A program made the position numbers and the translations under genes. Below, in pieces: positions 14,883 through 22,336 of a stretch of 32,578 nucleotides of DNA; position 1 is the first letter of the stretch; each line of letters begins with the position of its first letter. A model generated the notes under the pieces. The model was not told the DNA's origin. It made no database searches and saw nothing but the letters and a program-made list of their open reading frames with translations. Source of the DNA: Cyanobacteria bacterium OH_CDB_20 (GTDB lineage Bacteria; Cyanobacteriota; Vampirovibrionia; Gastranaerophilales; Gastranaerophilaceae); the NCBI GenBank assembly GCA_023415935.1, contig JAEZIX010000087.1, forward strand, positions 1 to 32,578, written 5' to 3'.

Positions 14883-16411
14883 GCCTTCTTAGATTCTTGT
14901 TCTTCAACTCCAGGGAATTCGTTTTTACCTGTTCTTAACCTTGTAATTAAATACTGGGTTTTAGGAATAATTGTAGATAAGAATGCAGCAGACACTGCAA
15001 AACCTAATGCAAAGAAGCCAAGGGATTTAACAGTAGATGCTCTATTTGCTTTTTTGATTATTTCTTCTGTTACTAATGAACCATTTTTGCCAGCATATTC
15101 AGAAACCGCATTTACATATTCAGTTAGATTTTTACGATATTCACTAATTTTTTTCATGGAAATGAATTTGTAATCATTTGTTAGAATATCGCCAAAATTC
15201 TTCTTATAAGCATTCATTAAGAATTCAGGGTCAGTCATTTTACCATTAGACAATACATCTTCAAGCTGTTCTCTTGTCAAGACTGAGTGTTCAAGAAGTT
15301 GTTTAGGTTGTAATAATGACATTTTTTCAGCTTTTTCCCACAATTTTTCTGGTAAGAATTCTTTTAATTTTGCTAAGCGAATTACACCATTTTTAATTGG
15401 TGAATCAGAAGCTTTTGCAATTTCATCAAATTTTGCAAGAACAGCTTTATTTTCATCTGATATTGTACCGATAAAATCTTGCATACTTACAACGCCGCCT
15501 GACTTACCTGCTTCATTAAGCATAAAGTCAGAAACAACACCCGCACAATTAGGGTTCAATTTGGTTAATTTACCTCCTGATGTGTGGTTTTGCAATAGAT
15601 TTTTAATATCTTCCCTGCAGCGCAAGTAGAAGTATATAGAAGCAACATCTCTAAATAGAATTTCAATTCTTTCATCTTTGTTACGAGCATTTGCAGTTCT
15701 TCCTACAAGCATTCCGCAATCATTTGCAAGAAGTTTAACAATAGGGTGGTTTTCAAGATTGTATGAGAATGCATTTAAGAAACTTCCTCCAAAAGCAACC
15801 TTAGAGTTTGAAGTGGATATTTTTTGTTTAAATGCATCCATACCCGAAGATTGGTTATTAGTAGCATTTTGTTTTTCTTTTGCTTCTTTTTCTCTTTTAA
15901 GTCTGTTTGCGGTAAGTTTTTGATTAAATTTAGGAAGAGCAATACCAATAACAGATATTGAAGCTAAGACACTGAGTGCAATCTTACCGAATTTGTATGT
16001 TGCAAGAGCCTTATCTGATATTTTTTTACCATTTTTAAATGTTTCAAGAGCTTTATCTTTTAGAAATTCCGCCGGTTTTCCTGTTTCTATGGATTTCATA
16101 ACATTATCCATCGGAGTTCTTAAAGCATCTTTTCCTGTATCAAATTCAGTAACAGGGAGCTTTAAAACATGTTTTCCAAAAGCATTACCAATTTTATTAA
16201 AAAGTTCAACACCAAAAATCCAGAAAAAGGCAGCAATACTTTCTTCACGTACACGCTCAAGAGCCTCTGTTTTACCGCCTCTTTTGTATGCCTGATAGGT
16301 TCTGCCTCCGGTAACTGTGCCTTCCAGCATAATTACAGGGGCAAGCTCTGAACTATTCCCTAAAACTGAAACTGTGTTTTTTACAATGTTTGATATCGGT
16401 GAAATACTCAT
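14879..16411 (-). CDS. Uncharacterised 510-aa membrane protein
   Basis: No family was recognised. Hydrophobic segments lie at about 59-78 (IAAFFWIFGVELFNKIGNAF), 141-160 (FGKIALSVLASISVIGIALP) and 472-495 (LGFFALGFAVSAAFLSTIIP). A lysine-rich segment (163-182) follows the second. The roughly 290-residue stretch between the second and third helices is soluble-looking and helical, with LTREQLEDVLSNGKMTDPEF and a hinge of polar residues. No catalytic motif or signal peptide is apparent. The start ATG 16411 lacks an obvious Shine-Dalgarno, and the leader carries a terminator-like hairpin (16453-16478). It is convergent with the PNPOx-fold gene and divergent from rpsT. It is probably lineage-restricted, but that needs a homology search. 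Confidence 0.85.
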   Translation of the reverse strand: MSISPISNIVKNTVSVLGNSSELAPVIMLEGTVTGGRTYQAYKRGGKTEALERVREESIAAFFWIFGVELFNKIGNAFGKHVLKLPVTEFDTGKDALRTPMDNVMKSIETGKPAEFLKDKALETFKNGKKISDKALATYKFGKIALSVLASISVIGIALPKFNQKLTANRLKREKEAKEKQNATNNQSSGMDAFKQKISTSNSKVAFGGSFLNAFSYNLENHPIVKLLANDCGMLVGRTANARNKDERIEILFRDVASIYFYLRCREDIKNLLQNHTSGGKLTKLNPNCAGVVSDFMLNEAGKSGGVVSMQDFIGTISDENKAVLAKFDEIAKASDSPIKNGVIRLAKLKEFLPEKLWEKAEKMSLLQPKQLLEHSVLTREQLEDVLSNGKMTDPEFLMNAYKKNFGDILTNDYKFISMKKISEYRKNLTEYVNAVSEYAGKNGSLVTEEIIKKANRASTVKSLGFFALGFAVSAAFLSTIIPKTQYLITRLRTGKNEFPGVEEQESKKA

Positions 16412-16452
16412 ATATAGTGGAAAACTTACTTTCTTATAAATCTAGACTAAAT

Positions 16453-16478
16453 AAAAAACGGGCATAATTACCCTGCCC
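16453..16478 (-). terminator. Terminator-like hairpin in the leader of the 510-aa gene
   Basis: On the minus strand GGGCA (16478-16474) pairs with TGCCC (16464-16460) around a 9-base loop, followed by G and TTTTTT. A possible -10 TATAAT on the same strand lies upstream at 16530-16525, so the hairpin falls between promoter and start codon. It could act as an attenuator, or end a short separate transcript. A7T7, a bend-prone tract, lies between them at 16495-16508. Confidence 0.5.
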
Positions 16479-16566
16479 TCTATACAAGAATACTAAAAAA
16501 ATTTTTTTGCGTAAATCAAGTCAAATTATAACTTATGTAACAAAATAAATAATATCAACTAACATG

Positions 16567-16643
16567 TTTACAGAAAAAATTTAAATAATATAATAAAAGT
16601 ACTCACCATCCTAAATGTGGGATTTTCAAGAGTCAACATTAGG
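16567..16643 (+). promoter_or_regulatory. rpsT promoter and folded leader
   Basis: TTTACA (16567-16572), a 16-base spacer and TATAAT (16589-16594) make a good promoter, with a start near 16601. The roughly 80-base leader contains CCTAAATGT (16610-16618) and ACATTAGG (16636-16643), which pair with one bulged A. S20 autoregulates its own translation in E. coli. Whether this leader is the target here is unknown. Confidence 0.6.
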
Positions 16644-16682
16644 CTCACACAAACTCCCGTATACATTACGAAAGGACAAAAA

Positions 16683-16952
16683 ATGCCAAATATTAAATCA
16701 TCAAAGAAAAGAGTTTTAGTTGCTGAAAGAAACCAAGAAAAAAATGTTGCTTTCAAATCTTCAGTTAAAACTGCAATCAAAAAAGCTTTAGCTGTTGCAG
16801 AAACTAAAGATGAAGCTGCTCTTAAAACTGCTTTAAGCACATTATATAAATTATGTGACAAAGGTGTTTCTAAAGGTATTTTCCACAAAAATACCGCTGC
16901 AAGAAGAAAATCAAGAATAACAAAAGCTATCAACAAAATTCTTGCTAAATAA
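16683..16952 (+). CDS. rpsT: 30S ribosomal protein S20
   Basis: S20 is a primary 16S rRNA-binding protein of the small subunit. The 89-aa, Lys/Ala-rich helical protein has the family features: N-terminal MPNIKSSKKRVLVAERNQ, a central SVKTAIKKAL, and the C-terminal GIFHKNTAARRKSRITKAIN. The start at ATG 16683 is fixed by Shine-Dalgarno AAAGGA and by homology; the frame stays open 66 bases further upstream to a GTG, but that extension is not S20-like. It has its own promoter and a strong terminator. Confidence 0.97.
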   Translation: MPNIKSSKKRVLVAERNQEKNVAFKSSVKTAIKKALAVAETKDEAALKTALSTLYKLCDKGVSKGIFHKNTAARRKSRITKAINKILAK

Positions 16953-16971
16953 CAAACAATAATTGGTAAAT

Positions 16972-17002
16972 AAAAAGAGGCTTTAATATTAAGCCTCTTT
17001 TT
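16972..17002. terminator. Rho-independent terminator after rpsT
   Basis: AAAAAGAGGCTT (16972-16983) pairs with AAGCCTCTTTTT (16991-17002) around a 7-base loop. T-tracts on both strands make it usable by rpsT and by the convergent gene at 17027. Confidence 0.9.
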
Positions 17003-17026
17003 TTATTTTAAATTTTTTTATCTTAA

Positions 17027-17269
17027 TTATCCAACTAATCCGCTATCATCAGATTCTGAAGATTTAACCATAATAGCGTGTTCTACAGGATTTTCTTTTT
17101 TAATTGAATTGTCATAAGCAAATTCATCATAACCAAATTCATCTTTTAATCGTTTAGATTGGTTTTCGTCAACAAGTTTTTTTGCAAGTTCAGCTATTTC
17201 ATAAACTAATTGATAACGATTATCTGTATTTTCATTTAAATCCCAAGCTATTTTTATAATTTGATTCAT
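17027..17269 (-). CDS. rpoZ: Probable RNA polymerase omega subunit
   Basis: This 80-aa protein has a good Shine-Dalgarno (AGGAG, 6 bases before ATG 17269). The segment NRYQLVYEIAELAKKL fits the omega pattern (N-R-[YF]-x-L-V, then small and basic residues on one helix face). After an acidic spacer, KENPVEHAIMVKSSE fits the second omega motif (K-P-V-x-x-A-[IL]-x-E). Omega helps assemble the beta' subunit of RNA polymerase. The spacer is longer and more acidic than usual, and the N-terminus before NRY is short. A small unrelated protein cannot be excluded. It lies between rpsT and nrdJ and reads in the same direction as nrdJ, downstream of nrdJ's terminator. Confidence 0.55.
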   Translation of the reverse strand: MNQIIKIAWDLNENTDNRYQLVYEIAELAKKLVDENQSKRLKDEFGYDEFAYDNSIKKENPVEHAIMVKSSESDDSGLVG

Positions 17270-17342
17270 GATTTTCTCCTGATTAAAACCTCTATTCCTT
17301 TATCATACAATGCTAATACTTTTATATCAACAAAAAATTTAC

Positions 17343-17372
17343 AAAAATAAAAGGGGAATATAATATTCCCCT
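17343..17372 (-). terminator. Rho-independent terminator of nrdJ
   Basis: AGGGGAATA (17352-17360) and TATTCCCCT (17364-17372) form a perfect 9-bp stem with a 3-base loop. On the minus strand it is followed by TTTTATTTTT, 27 bases after the nrdJ stop. Confidence 0.88.
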
Positions 17373-17399
17373 AATCAAATCTTTTTCATACTTACTTTT

Positions 17400-19382
17400 C
17401 TACGAGCAACCTGAATATCCGCAACTAAGACAGATAAAGCAGCCTTCTCCATAACCTAAAACCTTACCGCACTCAGGACATTTGTGTTCTTCGCCTGCTT
17501 TTTGTGCATCTTCAACTGAAACAGCTTTTATTTCAGGAAGTTTAACTCCATCTTTTTCATCCTTTTTTTCAAGGTTCATAGGTTGATATTGTCTTGAATT
17601 ATTTCTATAAACAGTAATACCTTTTAAGTTATTTTCATAAGCTAAAACGTAAGAGTCAGCAACATCTTCTCTTGTAGCTTGTTCTTCAAAATTAACTGTT
17701 TTAGAAACAGCATTATCTGTGTGAAGTTGGAATGCTGCTTGCATTCTTACATGCCAGTAAGGAGAAACATCATGAGCTGCAACGAAAATCTTCTTAGCTT
17801 CATCTGGAACTTCTTTGCAATATGCAACGGTACCATCAACAGATATCCTTTTCATAAGCTCATCAGAGTAGAAACCATGTTCTTTAGCATATTTTTCAAA
17901 CACTGGATTTACTTCAAGCATAATGGTTCCGTCCATAACGTCTCTAATAAATACAAGCCCGAATAGAGGTTCAATACCGCCAGAAGCACTTGCTATCATA
18001 GAGATAGTTCCTGTTGGAGCTATGCAAGTAGTTGTAGCGTTTCTTATACCAACTTTTGCAATCTCACTATCAAGTTCAGCCCACATATCATCTGAGATTT
18101 TGCCTGCTGATTTTCCTTTGTATTTATTAGTCAAGAAATTTTGACCGTCATATATGCTTCCTTTGAAATTATTGAACTTACCACGAGTTTTCGCAAATTC
18201 AATAGATTTAACTTTAGAATGGTAATCGATGAATTCCATAACTTGAGAAGCAAGTTTAGTTCCTTCTTCAGAGTTATAAGCAATTCCAAGATGCATAAGC
18301 ATATCAGCCCATCCCATAACACCAAGTCCTATTTTTCTGTTGTTTTGAACCATCTCACCTATTTGAGGAAGAGGATAATTGTTGATTGCAATAACGTTGT
18401 CTAAGAAATGGATTGCCATTTTAGTGACATCTGCCAATTTATCCCAGTCAACAACTTTTTCACCGTTAACTTCTTTTAGCATCAAACCAAGATTTATAGA
18501 ACCTAAGTTGCAAGCCTCATAAGGAAGAAGAGGAACTTCTCCGCAAGGATTTGTAGATTCAATAGCCCCAATATGAGGAGTAGGATTGTCGTAGTTCATT
18601 TTATCGATAAATACGATACCAGGCTCTCCATTTCTCCAAGCACCATCAACAATTAAGTCAAAAACTGCTTTTGCAGATAATGAGCCTACAGGAGTTTTAG
18701 TATTTGGATGGAACAGATTATAATCTCTGCCTTCTTTTAAGGCTTCCATAAATTCATCAGTAATAGCAACTGAAATATTGAAATTATTAAGTTTATTATT
18801 GTCGCTTTTACAGTTAATAAAATCTAAAATATCAGGGTGATCAACTCTTAAGATACCCATATTAGCACCACGTCTTGTGCCGCCTTGTTTTACAGCTTCA
18901 GTTGCAGCGTTAAATACTTCCATAAAACTTACTGGACCTGATGAAACGCCCATTGTAGAGCGAACAACATCATTTTTTGGTCTTAGTCTTGAGAAAGAAA
19001 AACCCGTACCGCCGCCTGATTTATGTATAAGCGCGGTATTCTTAACAGTCTCGAAAATTCCTTCTAAAGAATCTTCAACCGGAAGAACAAAACAAGCTGC
19101 AAGTTGGCCTAATTCGCGGCCTGCATTCATCAAGGTAGGAGAGTTTGGCATAAAATAACGGTTAGTGATGTAATCATAAAACTGTTCTGTTGCAGCTTTT
19201 ACTTCACTGTCATTTGCGCCAAATTGCTTATCAGCATTAGCCAAAGTTGATGCAACACGATAAAACAAATCTTGTGGCGTTTCGGTTGGAACACCTTCTT
19301 TATCTCTTTTTAAGTATCTTTTTTCTAAAACTTTAATTGCATTTTCAGATAAACTGATTTTTTCTTCCAAGTTCAAACTCAC
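17400..19382 (-). CDS. nrdJ: Adenosylcobalamin-dependent (class II) ribonucleotide reductase
   Basis: NrdJ makes deoxyribonucleotides with a B12-derived thiyl radical and needs no oxygen or separate radical subunit. The 660-aa protein has the N-terminal FMPNSPTLMNAG, the first redox Cys in GQLAACFVLPVEDS, HKSGGGTGFSFSRLRP, GGTRRGANMG, the active-site NPCGEVPLLPYEACNLGSINL, and ATTTCIAPTGTISMIA. The C-terminal zinc-ribbon-like tail has four CxxC-type cysteines (CPECGK...CFICLSCGYSGCS) and supplies the shuttle thiols. No long N-terminal ATP-cone is present, so overall activity control by dATP is likely absent. The start is GTG 19382 with GGAG five bases upstream. It has its own promoter, an overlapping palindrome and a terminator, so it is monocistronic. 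Confidence 0.96.
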   Translation of the reverse strand: MSLNLEEKISLSENAIKVLEKRYLKRDKEGVPTETPQDLFYRVASTLANADKQFGANDSEVKAATEQFYDYITNRYFMPNSPTLMNAGRELGQLAACFVLPVEDSLEGIFETVKNTALIHKSGGGTGFSFSRLRPKNDVVRSTMGVSSGPVSFMEVFNAATEAVKQGGTRRGANMGILRVDHPDILDFINCKSDNNKLNNFNISVAITDEFMEALKEGRDYNLFHPNTKTPVGSLSAKAVFDLIVDGAWRNGEPGIVFIDKMNYDNPTPHIGAIESTNPCGEVPLLPYEACNLGSINLGLMLKEVNGEKVVDWDKLADVTKMAIHFLDNVIAINNYPLPQIGEMVQNNRKIGLGVMGWADMLMHLGIAYNSEEGTKLASQVMEFIDYHSKVKSIEFAKTRGKFNNFKGSIYDGQNFLTNKYKGKSAGKISDDMWAELDSEIAKVGIRNATTTCIAPTGTISMIASASGGIEPLFGLVFIRDVMDGTIMLEVNPVFEKYAKEHGFYSDELMKRISVDGTVAYCKEVPDEAKKIFVAAHDVSPYWHVRMQAAFQLHTDNAVSKTVNFEEQATREDVADSYVLAYENNLKGITVYRNNSRQYQPMNLEKKDEKDGVKLPEIKAVSVEDAQKAGEEHKCPECGKVLGYGEGCFICLSCGYSGCS

Positions 19383-19401
19383 TTTGACTCCATACCCCTT
19401 C

Positions 19402-19453
19402 GTACTAAACTGATTATTTAGTACATTGTACTCTAAAAAAGCATGCTTGCAAA
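19402..19453 (-). promoter_or_regulatory. nrdJ promoter with palindromic operator at the start site
   Basis: On the minus strand TTTGCA (19453-19448), a 17-base spacer and TACAAT (19430-19425) form the promoter, with a start near 19418. GTACTAAA (19402-19409) and TTTAGTAC (19417-19424) are a perfect 8-bp inverted repeat across the start site. GTACATTGTAC (19421-19431) is a second palindrome covering the -10. The design suggests repression. The half-sites do not match the NrdR box as I know it. Confidence 0.65.
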
Positions 19454-19575
19454 GGCTTTTCCATTAATAATTGCAACGATTTAGAAGTCTTGACGAATGG
19501 TATTTTTAATCGAAGTTCAATGAAATCAAAAGTCATGTCACATATCGCACTTTCAAGTGTTAACAAATTTTAACT

Positions 19576-19702
19576 TCATGAAAACCCATGCCGTGCATGG
19601 GTTTTCTGGCTAAATGCTAACTGCGACAAGGCTTCGTAAAAATATGTAAACGAAACTTTAAAATCATGAAAACCCATGAGGGGCATGGTTTTCCATGATT
19701 TT
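19576..19702. repeat. Two related hairpin repeats sharing a 15-base identical segment
   Basis: TCATGAAAACCCATG occurs at 19576-19590 and 19664-19678. Each copy is the left arm of a hairpin whose right arm is a GCATGG(G)TTTTC sequence (19595-19606 and 19683-19693). The first has a 12-bp perfect stem with a CGT loop. The second extends outward through AAAATCATG/CATGATTTT. The 88-base spacing and divergent flanks suggest an old tandem duplication or a short palindromic repeat family. Confidence 0.75.
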
Positions 19703-19810
19703 GCCATGCCCTTTATTAAACAAGGGCCCTAGCCTCATTGACAGAAAAAATTTTATTATAGAAATGTAAATTTTACACGAAATTTTGAGTATCTTGGGGA
19801 AAGAAAATTA

Positions 19811-20356
19811 ATGCATAATCCAAACGTAATAAACCTTAAGTCTGAAGTGCTTTTTAGAGAAGCAGAAGACGATTTTATATATTTTAATAAGTTTAAAAAC
19901 GCAATAAAAAAACTTGAAGAAGCAATCGAACTAACACCTTCACATCACAAGAGTTACAGCCTTTTAGGCGATGTACTTTTTATTCAAGGTAAAGTTGAAA
20001 AAGCCCTTAAAAATTACAAAGAAGCGGACAAATATATTAATAATTCTAAGATAATTGCATCTATTGCAATGTGTCTTGAGGCAAAAGGTGAGTATAAAGA
20101 AGCTCTAAAACACTGTGATAAGGCTTTTTTATTCATTAATGAAGATAATTGCCAGCTTTATCTTTCTTTATACGAATTAAAGACTACAATATTATTAAAG
20201 CTAAGAAGATATGAAGAAGCTAAAAAGTTTATTGAATCAGCAAAAAACAATCTTTCAATTGAAGATTTAATGAACTTTAAAACCCAAAGAGAGCTTATAA
20301 ATTCAAAGCTTAGATTAAAAGAAAAAATGGAAAAAATCAGTCTTAGAGCGCTATAA
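19811..20356 (+). CDS. Soluble tetratricopeptide repeat protein
   Basis: This 181-aa protein has at least three TPR units: residues about 27-60 (KNAIKKLEEAIELTPSHHKSYSLLGDV), 60-93 (GKVEKALKNYKEADKYINNS) and 94-127 (GEYKEALKHCDKAF). It ends in a charged helix. No signal peptide or membrane helix was seen, so it is cytoplasmic. The start is ATG 19811 with GGGGA 11 bases upstream, a long spacing. It is the first gene of a run of four co-directional genes ending in hydF, with a 12-base gap to the next. The partner protein cannot be inferred. Confidence 0.88.
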   Translation: MHNPNVINLKSEVLFREAEDDFIYFNKFKNAIKKLEEAIELTPSHHKSYSLLGDVLFIQGKVEKALKNYKEADKYINNSKIIASIAMCLEAKGEYKEALKHCDKAFLFINEDNCQLYLSLYELKTTILLKLRRYEEAKKFIESAKNNLSIEDLMNFKTQRELINSKLRLKEKMEKISLRAL

Positions 20357-20368
20357 AGGAAATAAGGA

Positions 20369-21331
20369 ATGAAAGCAGTAGTATTTGATAATGAGTTAAA
20401 ACTTGATAATAACTATAAAAAACCGGTACCAAAAGAAAACGAAGCACTTATTAAAGTAACCTTGGCAGGAATCTGCAATACCGACTACGAAATAACAAAA
20501 GGATATATGGGCTATAAAGGTGTCTTAGGGCATGAGTTTGTAGGCGTAGTCGAAGAAGTAAATGCAAAAGACAAATCATTAACAGGCAAAAGAGTCGTAG
20601 GAGAAATAAATCTTGGCTGCGGAAATTGTGAGTGGTGCGGGAAAGGTCTTCAAAGACATTGCCCTAACCGTTCAACACTTGGTATCTGGCAAAAAGACGG
20701 CTGTTTTGCAGAGTATGTAACCTTACCAATCGAAAATCTTGTTATAGTTCCTGATTCTGTAAAAGATGAAGAAGTTGTTTTTATCGAACCTCTCGCAGCT
20801 GCTCTTGAGATACTTGAGCAGCTGCACATTGAACCTGCTCACAGGGTTCTTGTACTTGGAGACGGTAAATTAGGTCTTACAACAGCAATCACTCTTAACG
20901 CCTCAGGAGTTGATATCACGCTTGTCGGAAAACACGAAAACAAACTTGAAATAGCTAAAAAACAGGGTGTTAAAACAATGTTACTAAAAGACAAACCTAA
21001 CACCTGTGAGTATGATGTTGTAGTTGAAGCAACAGGCTCTATTTCTGGTTTTGAAACATCTATTTCATCAGTAAAACCAAGAGGCACTCTTGTTTTAAAA
21101 AGCACAATTGCTGCATCAAAAGAGTTTAACTTTGCGCCGATTGTAATTAATGAAATAACTGTTTTAGGTTCTCGTTGCGGACAATTTAGACCTGCTATGA
21201 GATATATTGAACAAAAGAAAGTTGATTTCAAACCTTTTATTTCAGGCATTTATAATTTTGACAATGCGATAGAAGCATTTGAAAAAAATAAAGATAAAGA
21301 TACTGTTAAAATTCTACTTAAAATGAGCTGA
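20369..21331 (+). CDS. Zinc-dependent medium-chain alcohol dehydrogenase family protein
   Basis: This 320-aa MDR-family oxidoreductase has the catalytic zinc ligands (C36 in GICNTDYE, H55-E56 in GHEFVG). The structural zinc cysteines C84, C87, C90 and C98 are present (CGNCEWCGKGLQRHC), as is a Rossmann NAD(P) site (VLVLGDGKLGL, 161-171, in place of GxGxxG). EPLAAALEIL carries the usual Glu. It is slightly shorter than typical family members (about 340-350). The substrate is unknown; a sugar alcohol or short-chain alcohol/aldehyde is possible. The Shine-Dalgarno AAGGA is close to ATG 20369. Only 3 bases separate it from the next gene. Confidence 0.9.
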   Translation: MKAVVFDNELKLDNNYKKPVPKENEALIKVTLAGICNTDYEITKGYMGYKGVLGHEFVGVVEEVNAKDKSLTGKRVVGEINLGCGNCEWCGKGLQRHCPNRSTLGIWQKDGCFAEYVTLPIENLVIVPDSVKDEEVVFIEPLAAALEILEQLHIEPAHRVLVLGDGKLGLTTAITLNASGVDITLVGKHENKLEIAKKQGVKTMLLKDKPNTCEYDVVVEATGSISGFETSISSVKPRGTLVLKSTIAASKEFNFAPIVINEITVLGSRCGQFRPAMRYIEQKKVDFKPFISGIYNFDNAIEAFEKNKDKDTVKILLKMS

Positions 21332-21334
21332 CGT

Positions 21335-22333
21335 ATGAAGTTAAACAGGCATAATTTAATTGCAATTTTCATAAGTATAATATTTGTTGCGCTGATTTTA
21401 CATAATATAAATTTTAAGGAATTTGCAGCTACAATAAAGCAGTTTAATTACAAAATTCTTCTAATAGCTATTCCTGTGTATATTTTATCAATTTACATGC
21501 GTGGAAAGCGTTGGCAGCAGCTTTTAAAACATAAAATAGATGCTAAAACTACTGATTTTGCGCAGGTATTCAATATTGGAACAGCAATGAATATCTATTT
21601 GCCTGCTAGAGCAGGAGATTTTTTTAGAGCATATTTTATGGGTAAAAATTTCAAACTCAGCAAGCTAGAAGTCTTTGGCTCTATTATTCTTGAAAGAATA
21701 CTAGATGGTATAACCATTGTTACACTACTCTTCATAGCTATTTTATTAAGCCACAAAACAGCAATGGTATTAAAAATAAGTCTAATCGGAACAGCACTAT
21801 TTTTTGGTGGATTTATAATTTGTTTCACTCTTTTAAAAAATAATAAATTTATCTGTACAAAAGTTGACTGCATACTTGATAAAATACCCCAGAACATAAG
21901 TGAAAAAATCAGGCCTGCCATATACAAAATTCAAAATTGGGTAAACCTACTTCTCGACGGTTTTCATCAACTAAACAGTCCTAAAAATATTGGAAAAGCA
22001 CTCCTTTCAAGCACTATTTCTTGGGTTGGCGAAAGTATTTTCACTTTTCTTATTTTCAGTGCATTTGGATTGAAATTGAATTTTATTGCAGCAATCCTAA
22101 CCACATGCGTACTTGCTCTTGCAGCCGTCATTCCCTCAACATCAATATTTGTAGGCCCTTACCAGTATGCTTACATTTTATCATTAGGGATGTATAATAT
22201 AGAAAAATCAAAAGCACTTGCAATTTCACTTGTGCAACAGGCAAATATTATGATAATTGTGACCCTTATTGCAATATTTTTCATATTAAAAACAAATTTA
22301 AACATTAATAACTATAGAGCACCAGAGGATTAA
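21335..22333 (+). CDS. Lysylphosphatidylglycerol synthase TM-region / flippase-like membrane protein
   Basis: This 332-aa polytopic membrane protein has about eight hydrophobic segments and the family landmarks LLIAIPVYILSIYMRGKRWQQLLK, NIGTAMNIYLPARAGDFFRAYFMG, the helix following FGSIILERILDGITIV, and a C-terminal VGPYQYAYILSLGMYNIEKSKALAISLVQQ. This matches the membrane domain shared by MprF, AglD-type and related proteins (PF03706), which flip or transfer lipids. No lysyl-transferase domain is attached. No clear Shine-Dalgarno is seen, and it starts 3 bases after the dehydrogenase stop, so translation is probably coupled. A lipid or glycolipid translocation role is an inference from the family. 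Confidence 0.85.
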   Translation: MKLNRHNLIAIFISIIFVALILHNINFKEFAATIKQFNYKILLIAIPVYILSIYMRGKRWQQLLKHKIDAKTTDFAQVFNIGTAMNIYLPARAGDFFRAYFMGKNFKLSKLEVFGSIILERILDGITIVTLLFIAILLSHKTAMVLKISLIGTALFFGGFIICFTLLKNNKFICTKVDCILDKIPQNISEKIRPAIYKIQNWVNLLLDGFHQLNSPKNIGKALLSSTISWVGESIFTFLIFSAFGLKLNFIAAILTTCVLALAAVIPSTSIFVGPYQYAYILSLGMYNIEKSKALAISLVQQANIMIIVTLIAIFFILKTNLNINNYRAPED

Positions 22334-22336
22334 ACA

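Larger units (their letters stand above)
19383..19810. other. 428-base gene-free region rich in inverted repeats
   Basis: No open frame of gene quality, tRNA, tmRNA, 4.5S RNA or cobalamin-riboswitch core was found. The left 50 bases hold the nrdJ promoter. The rest contains CACTT/AAGTG at 19548-19559, a 12-bp stem at 19580-19606, a long stem at 19660-19702, and two further inverted repeats (19681-19711 and 19708-19727) that compete with it. TTGACA at 19738-19743 and the palindrome TGTAAATTTTACA at 19765-19777 precede the TPR gene. A non-coding RNA or switch is possible but unproven. Confidence 0.6.

Noticed and set aside
16617..16682. N-terminal extension of S20 from a GTG at 16617
   Set aside because: The 22 extra residues are unlike S20, and a clear Shine-Dalgarno precedes ATG 16683.
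19421..19431. Canonical cyanobacterial LexA (SOS) box
   Set aside because: GTAC half-sites are 3 bases apart here rather than 4, so the match to the consensus fails; kept only as an unknown operator.
19576..19702. Short CRISPR array
   Set aside because: Only two copies, strongly hairpin-forming units with different right arms, no regular spacers and no cas genes nearby.
19383..19810. Cobalamin riboswitch upstream of the B12-dependent nrdJ
   Set aside because: No B12-box-like GCCACTG core on either strand, and the predicted nrdJ leader is only about 36 bases long.
20839..21249. 136-aa open frame on the minus strand
   Set aside because: Antisense to the zinc dehydrogenase; composition fits a shadow and no motif is visible.
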